Source: Cedecea lapagei
GTDB lineage: Bacteria > Pseudomonadota > Gammaproteobacteria > Enterobacterales > Enterobacteriaceae
Length of the DNA stretch: 64,000 bases
Assembly: GCF_900635955.1 (NCBI RefSeq)
Contig: NZ_LR134201.1
Coordinates: 1,612,001 to 1,676,000, forward strand
Direction of reading: 5' to 3'
Below the pieces are notes generated by a model, which saw nothing but the letters and a program-made list of their open reading frames with translations, was not told the DNA's origin and made no database searches. The translations under genes were made by a program, and so were the position numbers. How positions within the stretch are numbered: the first letter of the stretch is position 1; each line of letters starts with the position of its first letter. Below are positions 50,488-59,919 of this stretch, one piece after another.

Positions 50488-50760
50488 ATGGATGCGAAAC
50501 CAACTCGCAGCCCCGGCGGCAAAATCGCGCTGTGGCTGTTTTATGCTTTTTGTTTGTACATTGTTTGGGCGATGGTTCGCTATTTTTGGGTCGTCAGCGG
50601 CGTCACCAGCGGCGATCTGGGTACCTTCAGCGGGAAACTGCTCGGCGCGCTAATGGGGCTGCTGGTGCTTGGCTCCGTGGCGGCTGTGCTGGGCTGGATT
50701 GCGTGGTATACCCGACCACGCGCTTACCCGGTTCGCGCCCGCGATAACCGGCTGCGCTAA
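50488..50760 (+). CDS. Small two-helix membrane protein, unknown function
   Basis: The 90-residue protein has two predicted helices (about 12-34 and 49-73) with a short basic N terminus (MDAKPTRSPGGK) and a basic C terminus (YTRPRAYPVRARDNRLR), so both ends probably face the cytoplasm. I do not recognise the family. The ATG at 50488 has a weak AGGTCG ribosome site. Tightly framed by intergenic DNA on both sides. Confidence 0.6.
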   Translation: MDAKPTRSPGGKIALWLFYAFCLYIVWAMVRYFWVVSGVTSGDLGTFSGKLLGALMGLLVLGSVAAVLGWIAWYTRPRAYPVRARDNRLR

Positions 50761-51015
50761 ATCCAGCACCTGCCCAATGAGCCACACGCACTGCCTGTGG
50801 CTCAGGGCTCACTCCCTCGCGTTTGAAGCCCGCCAACGCCTCGCCCTTGCTTAGCATATTATCTTTGCCGCCAACGCTTAATTACCTTGTGATATTTACT
50901 GTTATTTATTCCCCATGAAAAAGAGGGATATATTCGGGTAGTTATAACTGTGCGTAAAGTCACGTTTGTTATTTTGCGAACTGTCTACACTGCGGAAAGA
51001 TTTCCGGAGAAACCT

Positions 51016-51483
51016 ATGCACGCTTATATTGTTCGAATCATAACGCTTTGCCGTTTTATGCTGCTGATGCTTGGCAGCAAGGCGCGCGTTTTTTTGAACA
51101 ACGGCTGCTGGTTTAATGCCGTGAGCGAGCTTGAAAAAGACACTTCCATTTATTCAGACTCGCTTGACAGCGAATGCATGGCTAATTGGATCAAGCTCTG
51201 GCATAGCGCCGGGCGTTTATATCATGGGCTTTATCACCCGAATGCTTCGTTATTAAAAGCGTTGCCTGTCGAGATGCGTCCGCGTCGCCTGGCCGTTCGC
51301 AAACGCTATGAACTTGCCTTCCTGTTTCGTATCTCCAGCCTGCATCAGTTGATGATGTGTCTTCATGCCAGCGGTGACTCCGGAGACGCCGCGATGCAGG
51401 TCCCTTTACGTCCACAAAGCACAATGCGCTGTTCAGCCATTGTGCTTTTTTTATTGCCTTCGTTCAGCCTGATGAGGAGTTGA
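51016..51483 (+). CDS. Hypothetical protein upstream of the PTS genes
   Basis: A 155-codon frame starts at ATG 51016 after CCGGAGA. The first 130 residues include a hydrophobic start and ANWIKLWHSAGRLYHGLYHP and could be a real small protein. The last 25 codons run through a strong intrinsic terminator (51416-51452) and read like non-coding sequence. The stop is 1 base before the IIB ATG, and the IIB ribosome site GAGGAG lies inside the frame. I cannot assign a function. Confidence 0.4.
   Translation: MHAYIVRIITLCRFMLLMLGSKARVFLNNGCWFNAVSELEKDTSIYSDSLDSECMANWIKLWHSAGRLYHGLYHPNASLLKALPVEMRPRRLAVRKRYELAFLFRISSLHQLMMCLHASGDSGDAAMQVPLRPQSTMRCSAIVLFLLPSFSLMRS
51416..51452 (+). terminator. Strong intrinsic terminator or attenuator before the PTS operon
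   Basis: The perfect 11-bp stem AAAGCACAATG / CATTGTGCTTT (51416-51426, 51438-51448) is followed by a T7 run. It lies 33 bases before the IIB ATG, so transcripts from upstream must stop or be antiterminated here. Confidence 0.85.
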
Positions 51484-51484
51484 T

Positions 51485-51799
51485 ATGTATATCGTTTGTG
51501 TTGCAGCTTGCCCGACGGGCGTCGCCCATACCTACATGGCAGCGGAAGCGCTTGAGATGGTTGGTCGACAGCGCGGCCACGAAGTGAAAGTCGAAACCCA
51601 GGGCGGTATGGGCGTTGAGAATGAAATCACCGCCGACGATCTTGCCCGAGCCGGAGCGGTGATTATTGCTGCCGACGTGGCGATAACGGGCAAAGAGCGG
51701 TTTGACGGCATGATGAAGCTTGAGTGTAGCGTGGCCGACCCTATCAAGTTCGGTGAGGCTGTTTTTGAGGCCATAGAAGCGGAGATAGCAAATGGCTAA
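51485..51799 (+). CDS. PTS fructose-type enzyme IIB
   Basis: The 104-residue protein has the phosphocysteine site VAACPTGVAHTYMAAEAL (Cys9) of the fructose-mannitol family. It passes phosphate from IIA to the incoming sugar. It starts after GAGGAG and overlaps the IIC gene by 8 bases. With the GH38 mannosidase downstream, the sugar is probably a mannosyl compound such as 2-O-mannosyl-glycerate. Confidence 0.92.
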   Translation: MYIVCVAACPTGVAHTYMAAEALEMVGRQRGHEVKVETQGGMGVENEITADDLARAGAVIIAADVAITGKERFDGMMKLECSVADPIKFGEAVFEAIEAEIANG

Positions 51800-52907
51800 A
51801 TTCAAGGCGGAGGCGGGCGTTTCGGCCGGAACGGAGGTCAAGAACGCCATTATGACCGGGGTGTCATGGATGCTGCCGTTTGTGATTGCCGGGGCGGTGA
51901 TTATGGGGATTGCGCGTATCGGTGCGTCAATCTACGGCATCGATAATATCTGGGACTCAAGTCATGAGCAGGCGGCCAGCATTATCGTGCAGATGCTGCA
52001 TAAATTCGATGGTTTTGGCGGCCTCGCGCTGTCGCTAATGCTGCCGGTCGTCGCCGGATATATCAGTTTTGCCATCGCCAATAAACCGGGCCTGGCCCCG
52101 GGTATGGTGGGCGGACTGCTGGCGAGTAGCCTGGGCACCGGTTTTCTTGGGGCGCTTGCCGCAGGGTTTGTGGCAGGTTATATCGTGCGTGCGCTGGCGG
52201 CATATATCAAACTGCCCAGGGCGCTGGCCTCCGCCGGCCCGATCTTTATTCTGCCCGTCGGCGGGACGCTGCTGACCTGCATGGTGATGGCATTTATCAT
52301 CGGTGGTCCGCTGGCTGCGCTGAATCACGGGATGGAAAGCTGGCTGCTGGCAATGTCCGGGACCAACAAAATCATTCTGGCCGCGGTCGTCGGCGGGATG
52401 GTGGGTTTTGACCTCGGCGGCCCGGTAAACAAAGCGGCGGTAACCACCGCGATGGCGCTATTAGCCTCCGGTATTTATGACCCAAACACCGCCGCACAGG
52501 TCGCGATTATTATCCCGCCTATCGGCCTTGGCGTTGCTTCTCTGATATGGGCAAAACGTTTTCCCCCCTCACTTCGTGAGGCAGGCAAAGCCTCAACGCT
52601 GATGGGCCTGATTGGCGTCTCTGAAGGCGCTATTCCCTTCGCGCTGGCAAACCCCAAAATCATCGTCATTAACGTTGTGGGTTCGGCAACCGGAGCCGCC
52701 ATGGCCGTTGGGCTTGGGGCGGTAAACCACGCGCCAATTTCGGGTTTTTACGGCTGGCTGGCGGTAGATAAGTGGCCTGTTTATGTGCTTTCCATTGCCG
52801 CGGGCGCAGGGATCATTGCCGTTGGGTCTTTATTAGTGTTTCGCGGCGAGAGTGACGTTGAAAATAAAGTAGTGACACCAGCACCTAAATTTAAAGTAGG
52901 GCGCTAG
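51792..52907 (+). CDS. PTS fructose-type enzyme IIC permease
   Basis: The 371-residue membrane protein has about nine helices and the family motifs MTGVSWMLPFVIAGAVIMG near 18, FDLGGPVNKAA near 205 and EGAIPFALANP near 280 with the conserved Glu. It moves and helps phosphorylate the sugar. In E. coli MngA these domains are fused with IIA; here IIA sits in the HPr-EI-IIA protein further on. Confidence 0.92.
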   Translation: MAKFKAEAGVSAGTEVKNAIMTGVSWMLPFVIAGAVIMGIARIGASIYGIDNIWDSSHEQAASIIVQMLHKFDGFGGLALSLMLPVVAGYISFAIANKPGLAPGMVGGLLASSLGTGFLGALAAGFVAGYIVRALAAYIKLPRALASAGPIFILPVGGTLLTCMVMAFIIGGPLAALNHGMESWLLAMSGTNKIILAAVVGGMVGFDLGGPVNKAAVTTAMALLASGIYDPNTAAQVAIIIPPIGLGVASLIWAKRFPPSLREAGKASTLMGLIGVSEGAIPFALANPKIIVINVVGSATGAAMAVGLGAVNHAPISGFYGWLAVDKWPVYVLSIAAGAGIIAVGSLLVFRGESDVENKVVTPAPKFKVGR

Positions 52908-53018
52908 ATGTTCGGTTAACTTATTTAGGGTTATTCAGGCTTCTCTTGCTGCGGTATTTTTTTTGCCGGGGATTGCCACACCTTAAATTTTCCACTCAGT
53001 CGTTAATAAGGTGATGTT

Positions 53019-55598
53019 ATGAAGATCGTGCATTTGATTCAGCACACGCATTGGGATCGGGAGTGGTATTTCACTGAGAACGACTCAAAAATCGTACTCT
53101 ATTATTTTATGCTGGATTTAATTTACCGAATGGAGCAGGATGAAACGATTGGGCCGTTTATTTTAGATGGTCAAACGGTCATGCTGGAGGATTTTTTACA
53201 GGTCGCTCCGGAATACCGCGAACGTCTGCAGAAATTGGTCAGCGATGGACGCGTGCTTATTGGGCCGTGGTATACGCAAAGCGACTTCCTGGTGGTAGGC
53301 GCAGAGTCCATTGCCCGCAATCTGCTGCTTGGGCTGGCGGACTGTAAAGCCTGGGGGAGCTATATGCCGGTTGGCTACGTTCCTGACTCCTTTGGTCAAA
53401 GCGCGCAGTTGCCGATGTTTTTGCGTGAATTTTCCATCGACAGCGCGGTGATCTGGCGCGGATGGTGCGAGCATGACGTGGCTACCAGCGAGTTCTGCTG
53501 GCAGGCTCAGGGCGGGCAGAAAGTGATTGCCGCGGTGCTCCCCTGGGGCTACGGCTGTGCCAAATGGCTGCCAACGGAGCCGCAGCAGCTGGCCGAGAAA
53601 CTCCCCTCAATTCTTGAGAAACAGGCACGTTTCTCCGCCACCGATAATTTGCTTCTTCCCAACGGTAACGACCAGTCGCCGTTCGAATATGCCGTGCCAG
53701 AGGCGCTGGAAAAGCTAAATGCCCGTCAGGATCAGTACCATTTCAAACGTAGCAGCTTCGGCGACTTCTTTGCTGCCCTGCGAACCGGTGAACACCAGTT
53801 GCCGACCTGGAGAGGGGAGCTGCTCAGCCCCAAATACATGCGTATCCACCGAGGGATTTTCTCAACCAGGGCAGACATTAAGCAGCTCAACGCCGCGCTC
53901 GAACAGTTTGTCAGCCAGACGCTGGAGCCGCTGTTGGCGCTCACATGGCGGCTGGGGCTGCCTTACCCGCAGCAGGCGGTAGAAAACATCTGGCGGGAGG
54001 CGATGAAGTCCCATGCTCACGACAGCATTGGCGGCTGCAACTCAGACAGGGTCAATCAGATGGTGAAGGGGCGCTTACAGTCGGGCAAAGAGAGCGCCAG
54101 CCAGCTGTTTGAGCTGAACATGAAAATGCTGTCTGAAGGGATCGAGGCTACGCAGCACGGGAAAAAGATCGTGGTCTTCAACCCGTTACCCCGGCAGCGT
54201 AGTGCGCAGGTTAGCCTTACCCTCTACACCCCGGAGCTGGATTTTCGCATTGTGGATGGCGAAGGCAACCCTTGCCGCTGGCAACTGCTTCATGAGGAGC
54301 CGCAGGATATGTCGCTGGTGGTGCAGGAGCTCTCCAACAGCACCAGCACCACCTGGTATCGCAAATGCCGAATTCTGCTGGCGGCGAATGCTTTACCCGC
54401 CTGCGGCTATCAAACCTTTTATCTGCAGGAAGGAGAAGCTGCAGGGTTTGCCGCATCAGTCGGGGAGAGCGGCTGCCTGGAGAATGCCTGGCTGCGCCTC
54501 GAAAATGATGCGGGCAAGCTCACCCTGACCGACAAACGGACGGGCGAAGTCTACCCGAACGTTCTGCGGCTGGTGGACGGAGAAGACGCGGGGGATAACT
54601 ACAACTATTCACCGCCCGCAGATGACTGGAAAATTAGCAGCGATGGCTGTCTGCACAACGCGACCGTTACGCGCGGCATCCTGCAAGATACCCTGCAGCT
54701 AAGTCTGCAAATTCCTGCTCCTGTCGATGCAGATTCACGTCGGTTGCGCCGTCTTGATGCGCAGCTGGACGTGGTACTGACGATTTCTCTGCCGCATGAC
54801 AGCGCCAGGCTGGATGTTCAGGTCGAGGTTGACAATACGCTGCGCGATCATCGCCTGCAGATTGAACTGCCGACCGGCGTCAGCCGGAGTTCCCACTTTG
54901 CCGATCAGCCATTTGGGCTGATCGAGCGTGAAAACATTCCTGCAGCCCTGAAGGTCTGGCAACAGGAAAACTGGACTGAGGCTCCCGCTTCGCTGTGGCC
55001 TATGCAGAGCCTGGTGATGATGCATGAGCAGCAGCGTGGCCTGGGCGCCGTTACCGCCGGGCTGCGGGAGTATGAAATTCCCGTTGGGCAACCGGACACG
55101 CTCGCTATCACGCTTTTCCGCAGCGTGGGCTGGTTAGGGCAGCCCGCGCTGGAATGGCGGCCCGGACGCGCATCGGGCATGGTGTTGCCTTCTCCTGACT
55201 CCCAGATACCGGGCCGCCATAGCTTCCACTTTGCCGTACTGCCGATGAACAACGGACAAAGCTCTGAGTTCTGGAGAAACGTTGAGCAGTGGCGGACCCC
55301 GGTCTCGGGCTACCTCGATTCAGGCTGGTCTCGCTTTCGCACAAATGCTCATGGCAAGCAATTCCCGTCGCACTTCAGCGTGCTGAGCTGGGAGAGCGAG
55401 CTGCATTTCAGCACCCTGAAAAAGGCGCAAAACGAAGAAGCGCTTTTGCTGAGAGGCTGGAACCCTGGACTGGATAGCCTGAATAATCTGCCGCCAAAAA
55501 CAAACGGCGTACCTGAGCAGGTCACGCTGGCGGAAACCTCCGCTGATGCCGTCCACAGCGTAGCGGCGGGCACGCCCATCTCCTGGCTTATCCGATAA
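53019..55598 (+). CDS. mngB: GH38 alpha-mannosidase (MngB-like)
   Basis: The 859-residue protein has the GH38 catalytic domain: HTHWDREWYFTENDSK at 9-24 with zinc-binding His and Asp, WYTQSDFLVVGAESIARNLL, and VPDSFGQSAQ with the candidate nucleophile Asp. C-terminal beta domains follow from about 400. E. coli MngB (877) cleaves 2-O-(6-phospho-mannosyl)-glycerate to mannose-6-phosphate and glycerate. Its place between the PTS genes agrees with a phosphorylated mannoside substrate. No signal peptide, so it is cytoplasmic. 111 bases separate it from IIC. Confidence 0.88.
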   Translation: MKIVHLIQHTHWDREWYFTENDSKIVLYYFMLDLIYRMEQDETIGPFILDGQTVMLEDFLQVAPEYRERLQKLVSDGRVLIGPWYTQSDFLVVGAESIARNLLLGLADCKAWGSYMPVGYVPDSFGQSAQLPMFLREFSIDSAVIWRGWCEHDVATSEFCWQAQGGQKVIAAVLPWGYGCAKWLPTEPQQLAEKLPSILEKQARFSATDNLLLPNGNDQSPFEYAVPEALEKLNARQDQYHFKRSSFGDFFAALRTGEHQLPTWRGELLSPKYMRIHRGIFSTRADIKQLNAALEQFVSQTLEPLLALTWRLGLPYPQQAVENIWREAMKSHAHDSIGGCNSDRVNQMVKGRLQSGKESASQLFELNMKMLSEGIEATQHGKKIVVFNPLPRQRSAQVSLTLYTPELDFRIVDGEGNPCRWQLLHEEPQDMSLVVQELSNSTSTTWYRKCRILLAANALPACGYQTFYLQEGEAAGFAASVGESGCLENAWLRLENDAGKLTLTDKRTGEVYPNVLRLVDGEDAGDNYNYSPPADDWKISSDGCLHNATVTRGILQDTLQLSLQIPAPVDADSRRLRRLDAQLDVVLTISLPHDSARLDVQVEVDNTLRDHRLQIELPTGVSRSSHFADQPFGLIERENIPAALKVWQQENWTEAPASLWPMQSLVMMHEQQRGLGAVTAGLREYEIPVGQPDTLAITLFRSVGWLGQPALEWRPGRASGMVLPSPDSQIPGRHSFHFAVLPMNNGQSSEFWRNVEQWRTPVSGYLDSGWSRFRTNAHGKQFPSHFSVLSWESELHFSTLKKAQNEEALLLRGWNPGLDSLNNLPPKTNGVPEQVTLAETSADAVHSVAAGTPISWLIR

Positions 55599-55619
55599 CC
55601 TGAATAAGGCGTAATTATC

Positions 55620-57158
55620 ATGCAGACACTTTTCTTTCGTTGCCCGTTAGCCAACGGGCTTCATGCCAGGCCAGCGAGCGCGCTTGAGCAGCAGGCGACG
55701 CGATTTGCCTCAGCGGTAACCCTGGTGAACCAAACTAAATCTCGCAGGGCCGACGCCAAAAGCGTGCTGGCGCTGGTAGGCGCCGACGTTGGGTCGGGAG
55801 ACGAATGCCAGCTTCTGATAGAAGGCCCCGACGAGCAGATAGCCAGCAAGGCGTTAAAAGATTTTATAGAGCATGAGTTTGAGCGCAGCGATGCCCCTCT
55901 CACGTTTTCTGTTGAAAGCGAGCAACCGCTGCCCGTGTTTCTTTCCCGAAGCTCATCGCCAGTATGGCAGGGGAAGGGCGTCAGCCACGGCACTGCGCTG
56001 GCAAAGGCCGTGTACTTCGAACAGGTCGATCTCCATGCCATGGCGCAGCGGCAGCGTGAGGAGCCCTTTATTATTCAGCAAAAACGGCTGACGGAAGCGC
56101 TGCAGGCGGCACGACAGCGGCTGCGTGAGGAGATCGACCGTTGTGAAGGCGAGGCTGCGCAGATTCTTGATGCGCAGAGCCAGCTGCTTGAGGACGAAAC
56201 CATTGAGGAATGTCTGCTGGCAGGGCGTGAGGCAGGTAATGGATTAGCTGCGCTGGCGACGGCGGTTGACGAGCTGCGTGAGCCCTTCCGGCAAAGCAGC
56301 AGTGAATATCTGCGCCAGCGGGAGCTCGATGTGTTTGATTTAGGCCTGCGTATTGCCGCTGAGCTAACCGCAGATCCGCAACTGGGGCTACCGGTGCTGG
56401 AGGAAGATGCGCTGGTGATTTGTGAGGGCGTCCTGACGCCTGGCCAGCTCTTGACGCTTGCGGGGCCGCACCTGAGGGGGATTGTGATGTCCGCGGGAGG
56501 GGAAACGTCGCACACCGCCATTCTGGCTCGTGCGCTAAAGATACCGTTACTCAGCCTTGCGGCTACGCAACCGCTTTTTGCCGCCAGAGCAGAGCGCTAC
56601 CTGCTGGGAGCAGGGCAAGGATTTGTACTGGCGGAGCCAGATGAGATTGCGCAGAGATGGCTCGCGCTTGAAACCCAAAAATTTGCTGATCCAACCCTCA
56701 CGTCGGACGACGGCATGTTTAGCGAATCATTGGTATTCCTTGATGAAAGGTTACAGGACAAACACGAGGTCATTAAGCGGCTAACGGACAATCTGGAGGC
56801 GCATCGGCGTGCGGTTTCCGCCACGCTTGCCGAGCAGGCTATCTGGCAACGCGAAGCCGTCTTCACGACGGCGCTGGGCTTTTCTATCGCCATCCCGCAC
56901 TGCAAATCCTCGGCTATTACCCGAAGCAGTATTTCGGTACTGCGGCTTGCCGAGCCGCTGGGATGGGGCGGCGATGAGACGGTGAAGCTGGTTATTATGC
57001 TGGCGCTGAGCGAGCAGGAGCAGGCGCAGCACATGCGGATTTTCTCAGTTTTGGCCCGGCGTCTGATGCATGAATCCTTCCGCGAGCAGTTGATGGCGGC
57101 GGATACGCCTGAGGCGGTCGTCACCCTGCTCCGGGAGGCGGTCATATTATTGTCATAA
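55620..57158 (+). CDS. PTS multiphosphoryl transfer protein: HPr, partial enzyme I, IIA
   Basis: The 512-residue protein has an HPr domain (1-90, His15 in ANGLHARPAS), an enzyme I N-terminal and swivelling part (about 115-345, His298 in SAGGETSHTAILARAL), and a fructose-type IIA (about 358-510, His427 in GFSIAIPHCKS). The PEP-binding TIM barrel of enzyme I (about 260 residues) is absent: the EI part ends near EPDEIAQRWLA and IIA begins at once. It cannot take phosphate from PEP alone, so the housekeeping enzyme I probably charges its HPr. It is 21 bases after the mannosidase. Confidence 0.88.
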   Translation: MQTLFFRCPLANGLHARPASALEQQATRFASAVTLVNQTKSRRADAKSVLALVGADVGSGDECQLLIEGPDEQIASKALKDFIEHEFERSDAPLTFSVESEQPLPVFLSRSSSPVWQGKGVSHGTALAKAVYFEQVDLHAMAQRQREEPFIIQQKRLTEALQAARQRLREEIDRCEGEAAQILDAQSQLLEDETIEECLLAGREAGNGLAALATAVDELREPFRQSSSEYLRQRELDVFDLGLRIAAELTADPQLGLPVLEEDALVICEGVLTPGQLLTLAGPHLRGIVMSAGGETSHTAILARALKIPLLSLAATQPLFAARAERYLLGAGQGFVLAEPDEIAQRWLALETQKFADPTLTSDDGMFSESLVFLDERLQDKHEVIKRLTDNLEAHRRAVSATLAEQAIWQREAVFTTALGFSIAIPHCKSSAITRSSISVLRLAEPLGWGGDETVKLVIMLALSEQEQAQHMRIFSVLARRLMHESFREQLMAADTPEAVVTLLREAVILLS

Positions 57159-57207
57159 ATATGGTTATACTCTGACTTGCGCTTTTCACGAGAACGGGAG
57201 TACGTGT

Positions 57208-57903
57208 ATGCCGATTGCCCGCTGGCAGCAGCAGTTTGAGCACTATTTGATTGAGAACTGGGCGCAGGACGACAAAGCCCACGACGTGGCGCATTTTCGG
57301 CGAGTATGGAAAACCGCGCAGCATATAATGGAAGGGACGGAGGCGGACAGGCTGGTGGTGCTGACCGCCTGCTATTTCCACGACATCGTGAATCTGCCTA
57401 AAAATCACCCGCAGCGCCATCTGGCTTCGACGCAGGCCGCTCAGGAAACGCTGCGCATTCTTGAAGCGCATTTCCCTGATTTTCCCCGCGAGCTGTATGA
57501 CGGCGTAGCCCATGCGGTGCGGACCCACAGCTTTAGCGCAGCCATTGAGCCGCAGACGCTGGAGGCCAAAGTGGTGCAGGATGCCGACAGGCTGGAATCT
57601 TTGGGCGCGATAGGCCTGGCGCGGGTGTTTTATGTCTCTGGCGCACTGGGGCGTTCGCTGTTCGACAGCGACGACCCGCTCGCCGACCGCCGTGAGCTGG
57701 ACGACACGCTGTACTCGCTGGATCACTTCCAGAAAAAGCTCTTACGCCTCCCGGACTCAATGCAAACCGAAGCGGGGCGCGCCCTGGCGCACCATAACGC
57801 CGACTTCCTCGTCGGCTATATGGCAAAACTCTGTGCCGAGCTGAAGGGCGACTACCTGACGGTGGACGAGCAGGTCCTGCAGCGTTTTAAATCACAGGCT
57901 TAA
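57208..57903 (+). CDS. yedJ: HD-domain phosphohydrolase (YedJ)
   Basis: The 231-residue protein has the HD metal site: AHDVAHFRRVWKTA with the first His, CYFHDIVNLPKNHP with the HD pair, and VQDADRLESLGAIG with the last Asp. E. coli YedJ (231) is the same size and sits beside dcm, as here. It should hydrolyse a phosphate ester or nucleotide; substrate unknown. The ATG follows GGGAGT. Confidence 0.92.
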   Translation: MPIARWQQQFEHYLIENWAQDDKAHDVAHFRRVWKTAQHIMEGTEADRLVVLTACYFHDIVNLPKNHPQRHLASTQAAQETLRILEAHFPDFPRELYDGVAHAVRTHSFSAAIEPQTLEAKVVQDADRLESLGAIGLARVFYVSGALGRSLFDSDDPLADRRELDDTLYSLDHFQKKLLRLPDSMQTEAGRALAHHNADFLVGYMAKLCAELKGDYLTVDEQVLQRFKSQA

Positions 57904-57911
57904 TCTAACCG

Positions 57912-57929
57912 GCCCGCGTTTACGCGGGC
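57912..57929 (+). terminator. Hairpin between yedJ and dcm
   Basis: The 7-bp stem GCCCGCG / CGCGGGC with TTTA loop starts 9 bases after the yedJ stop. The T-tract after it is weak (TGTTTACG). Confidence 0.5.
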
Positions 57930-57996
57930 TGTTTACGTTCTCTCTGGGTCAAATCAGTGATACAGTTTCACTCCCTTTTCCCATTTTTGGTTCACG

Positions 57997-59406
57997 ATGA
58001 ACGATCTTGACGCGATAGCAGAACATCTCTCCCTTCAGGCACAGCGCCATAAACAAACCCAACAAGAAGAAGACCATGCGCTGGTCCGCCGCCTTTTGGA
58101 AATTTACGATCAAAAAACCGTTGCCCTGCGCCTGCGGCAGGTGGGCGGTGACTGGACCCGCGAATCGCTGAATCGCTGGTATAACGGCAAGTCTGCGCCT
58201 CGAGGGTTAACCGAGGTGGAGGTGCAGATGCTGCAAAGTATGCTGCCGTCGCCGCCGGCCCATCATGGCCGCTATGCTTTCCGCTTTATTGACCTGTTTG
58301 CCGGCATTGGCGGCATTCGCAGCGGCTTTGAGGCGATTGGCGGGCAGTGCGTGTTTACCAGCGAATGGAACAAGCATGCGGTCAGAACCTATAAAGCTAA
58401 CTGGTACTGCGACCCGGCCCGGCACCAGTTCAATGAAGATATCCGCGACGTGACGCTCAGCAACCGTAGCGATGTCACGGACGAGCAGGCAACGGCACAT
58501 ATTCAGGCGACCCTGCCCGATCACGATGTGCTGCTTGCCGGCTTCCCCTGCCAGCCGTTTTCCCTGGCTGGCGTGTCGAAGAAAAATGCCCTCGGGCGCG
58601 CCCACGGCTTTGCCTGCGAAACCCAGGGCACCCTGTTTTTTGACGTAGCAAGGATCATTGCCGCAAAACGTCCGCCAATTTTTGTGCTGGAAAACGTTAA
58701 AAACCTGAAGAGCCACGACAAAGGTAATACGTTCCGCATCATCATGCAGACGCTGGATGAGCTCGGCTACGACGTAGCAGATGCCGCCGTCACCGGACGG
58801 GATGATCCGAAAATTGTTGATGGCAAAAAATTCCTGCCGCAGCACCGGGAGCGTATTGTGCTGGTTGGCACGCGCCGCGATCTTAATCTGGATTCAGCGG
58901 TGACGCTGACCAGGCTCAGCGAATTCTATCCGGCCCGTCGTCCTACCTTTGGCGAGCTGCTGGATGATGAAGTCGAGGCGAAATATGTTCTGACCCCAAC
59001 CCTGTGGAAATACCTCTATAACTACGCCAAGAAGCATCAGGCCAAGGGGAACGGTTTTGGCTACGGGCTGGTTGATCCGACTAACCCGGCAAGCGTGGCG
59101 AGAACGCTGTCGGCCCGCTACTTTAAGGACGGGGCGGAGATTCTGGTCGATCGCGGCTGGGACAAGGCGCTGGGGGAGGTTGACTTCAACGATCCTGATA
59201 ATCAACTAAACAGGCCGCGCCGCCTGACGCCGCGCGAGTGTGCAAGGTTGATGGGCTTTGAAGCACCGAAAGGTAAAGCGTTTCGTATTCCTGTTTCCGA
59301 TACTCAGGCTTACCGCCAGTTTGGCAACTCGGTAGTGGTTCCCGCTTTTGCCGCAGTGGCAAAACTGCTGGAACCGGTCATCAAGCAAGCGGTGAAGAAG
59401 CGCTAA
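57997..59406 (+). CDS. dcm: Dcm, DNA cytosine C5-methyltransferase
   Basis: The 469-residue protein has the C5-methyltransferase motifs: SAM-binding FIDLFAGIGGIRSGFEAIGG (about 95), catalytic AGFPCQPFSLAG (about 182), ENVKNL and the final QFGNSVVVPAFA. An N-terminal HTH-like extension (1-85, WNRWYNGKSAPRGL type) is shared with E. coli Dcm (472), which methylates the inner C of CCWGG. The specificity here is inferred from this match and the linked vsr. Confidence 0.95.
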   Translation: MNDLDAIAEHLSLQAQRHKQTQQEEDHALVRRLLEIYDQKTVALRLRQVGGDWTRESLNRWYNGKSAPRGLTEVEVQMLQSMLPSPPAHHGRYAFRFIDLFAGIGGIRSGFEAIGGQCVFTSEWNKHAVRTYKANWYCDPARHQFNEDIRDVTLSNRSDVTDEQATAHIQATLPDHDVLLAGFPCQPFSLAGVSKKNALGRAHGFACETQGTLFFDVARIIAAKRPPIFVLENVKNLKSHDKGNTFRIIMQTLDELGYDVADAAVTGRDDPKIVDGKKFLPQHRERIVLVGTRRDLNLDSAVTLTRLSEFYPARRPTFGELLDDEVEAKYVLTPTLWKYLYNYAKKHQAKGNGFGYGLVDPTNPASVARTLSARYFKDGAEILVDRGWDKALGEVDFNDPDNQLNRPRRLTPRECARLMGFEAPKGKAFRIPVSDTQAYRQFGNSVVVPAFAAVAKLLEPVIKQAVKKR

Positions 59407-59418
59407 GCGGAGAAAATC

Positions 59419-59919
59419 ATGGCGGATGTACACAGCAAGGCGATACGCAGTAAAAATATGCGAGCGATTGCCACTCGCGATACCGCCATTGAAAAACGCC
59501 TGGCTCTGCTGCTGGCCGAGAGCGGGTTTAGCTTTCGCGTGCAGGATGCCTCCCTGCCGGGCAAGCCTGATTTTGTGATAGATGAGTACCGCTGCGTTAT
59601 CTTCACCCACGGCTGTTTCTGGCATCACCACGACTGCTATCTGTTTAAGGTGCCGGCAACGCGGACTGAATTCTGGCTGGAAAAAATCGGCCGCAACGTA
59701 CAGCGGGACAAACGCGATGTCGGGCTTTTGCTGCGTCAGGGCTGGCGGGTGTTAATCGTCTGGGAATGCGCGCTGCGCGGCCGCGAGAAACTGGACGATC
59801 GGGCGCTTTGCGAACGTCTGGAAGAGTGGGTTTGCAGCGGGGGCTGTAGCGCAGAAATTACCGTAACCGGGATCCACCAGCGGAAGGAAGACGGCCAGCA
59901 GACGCTGGCCGCAGAGTAG
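59419..59919 (+). CDS. vsr: Vsr, very-short-patch repair endonuclease
   Basis: The 166-residue protein has VHSKAIRSKNMRAIATRDT, PGKPDFVIDEYRCVIFTHGCFWHHHDC and LIVWECAL, the Vsr motifs with catalytic Asp and zinc ligands. It nicks 5' of the T in T:G mismatches made by deamination of Dcm-methylated C, letting DNA polymerase I repair them. In E. coli vsr overlaps dcm; here 12 bases separate them. The stop abuts the stop of yedA on the other strand. Confidence 0.95.
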   Translation: MADVHSKAIRSKNMRAIATRDTAIEKRLALLLAESGFSFRVQDASLPGKPDFVIDEYRCVIFTHGCFWHHHDCYLFKVPATRTEFWLEKIGRNVQRDKRDVGLLLRQGWRVLIVWECALRGREKLDDRALCERLEEWVCSGGCSAEITVTGIHQRKEDGQQTLAAE

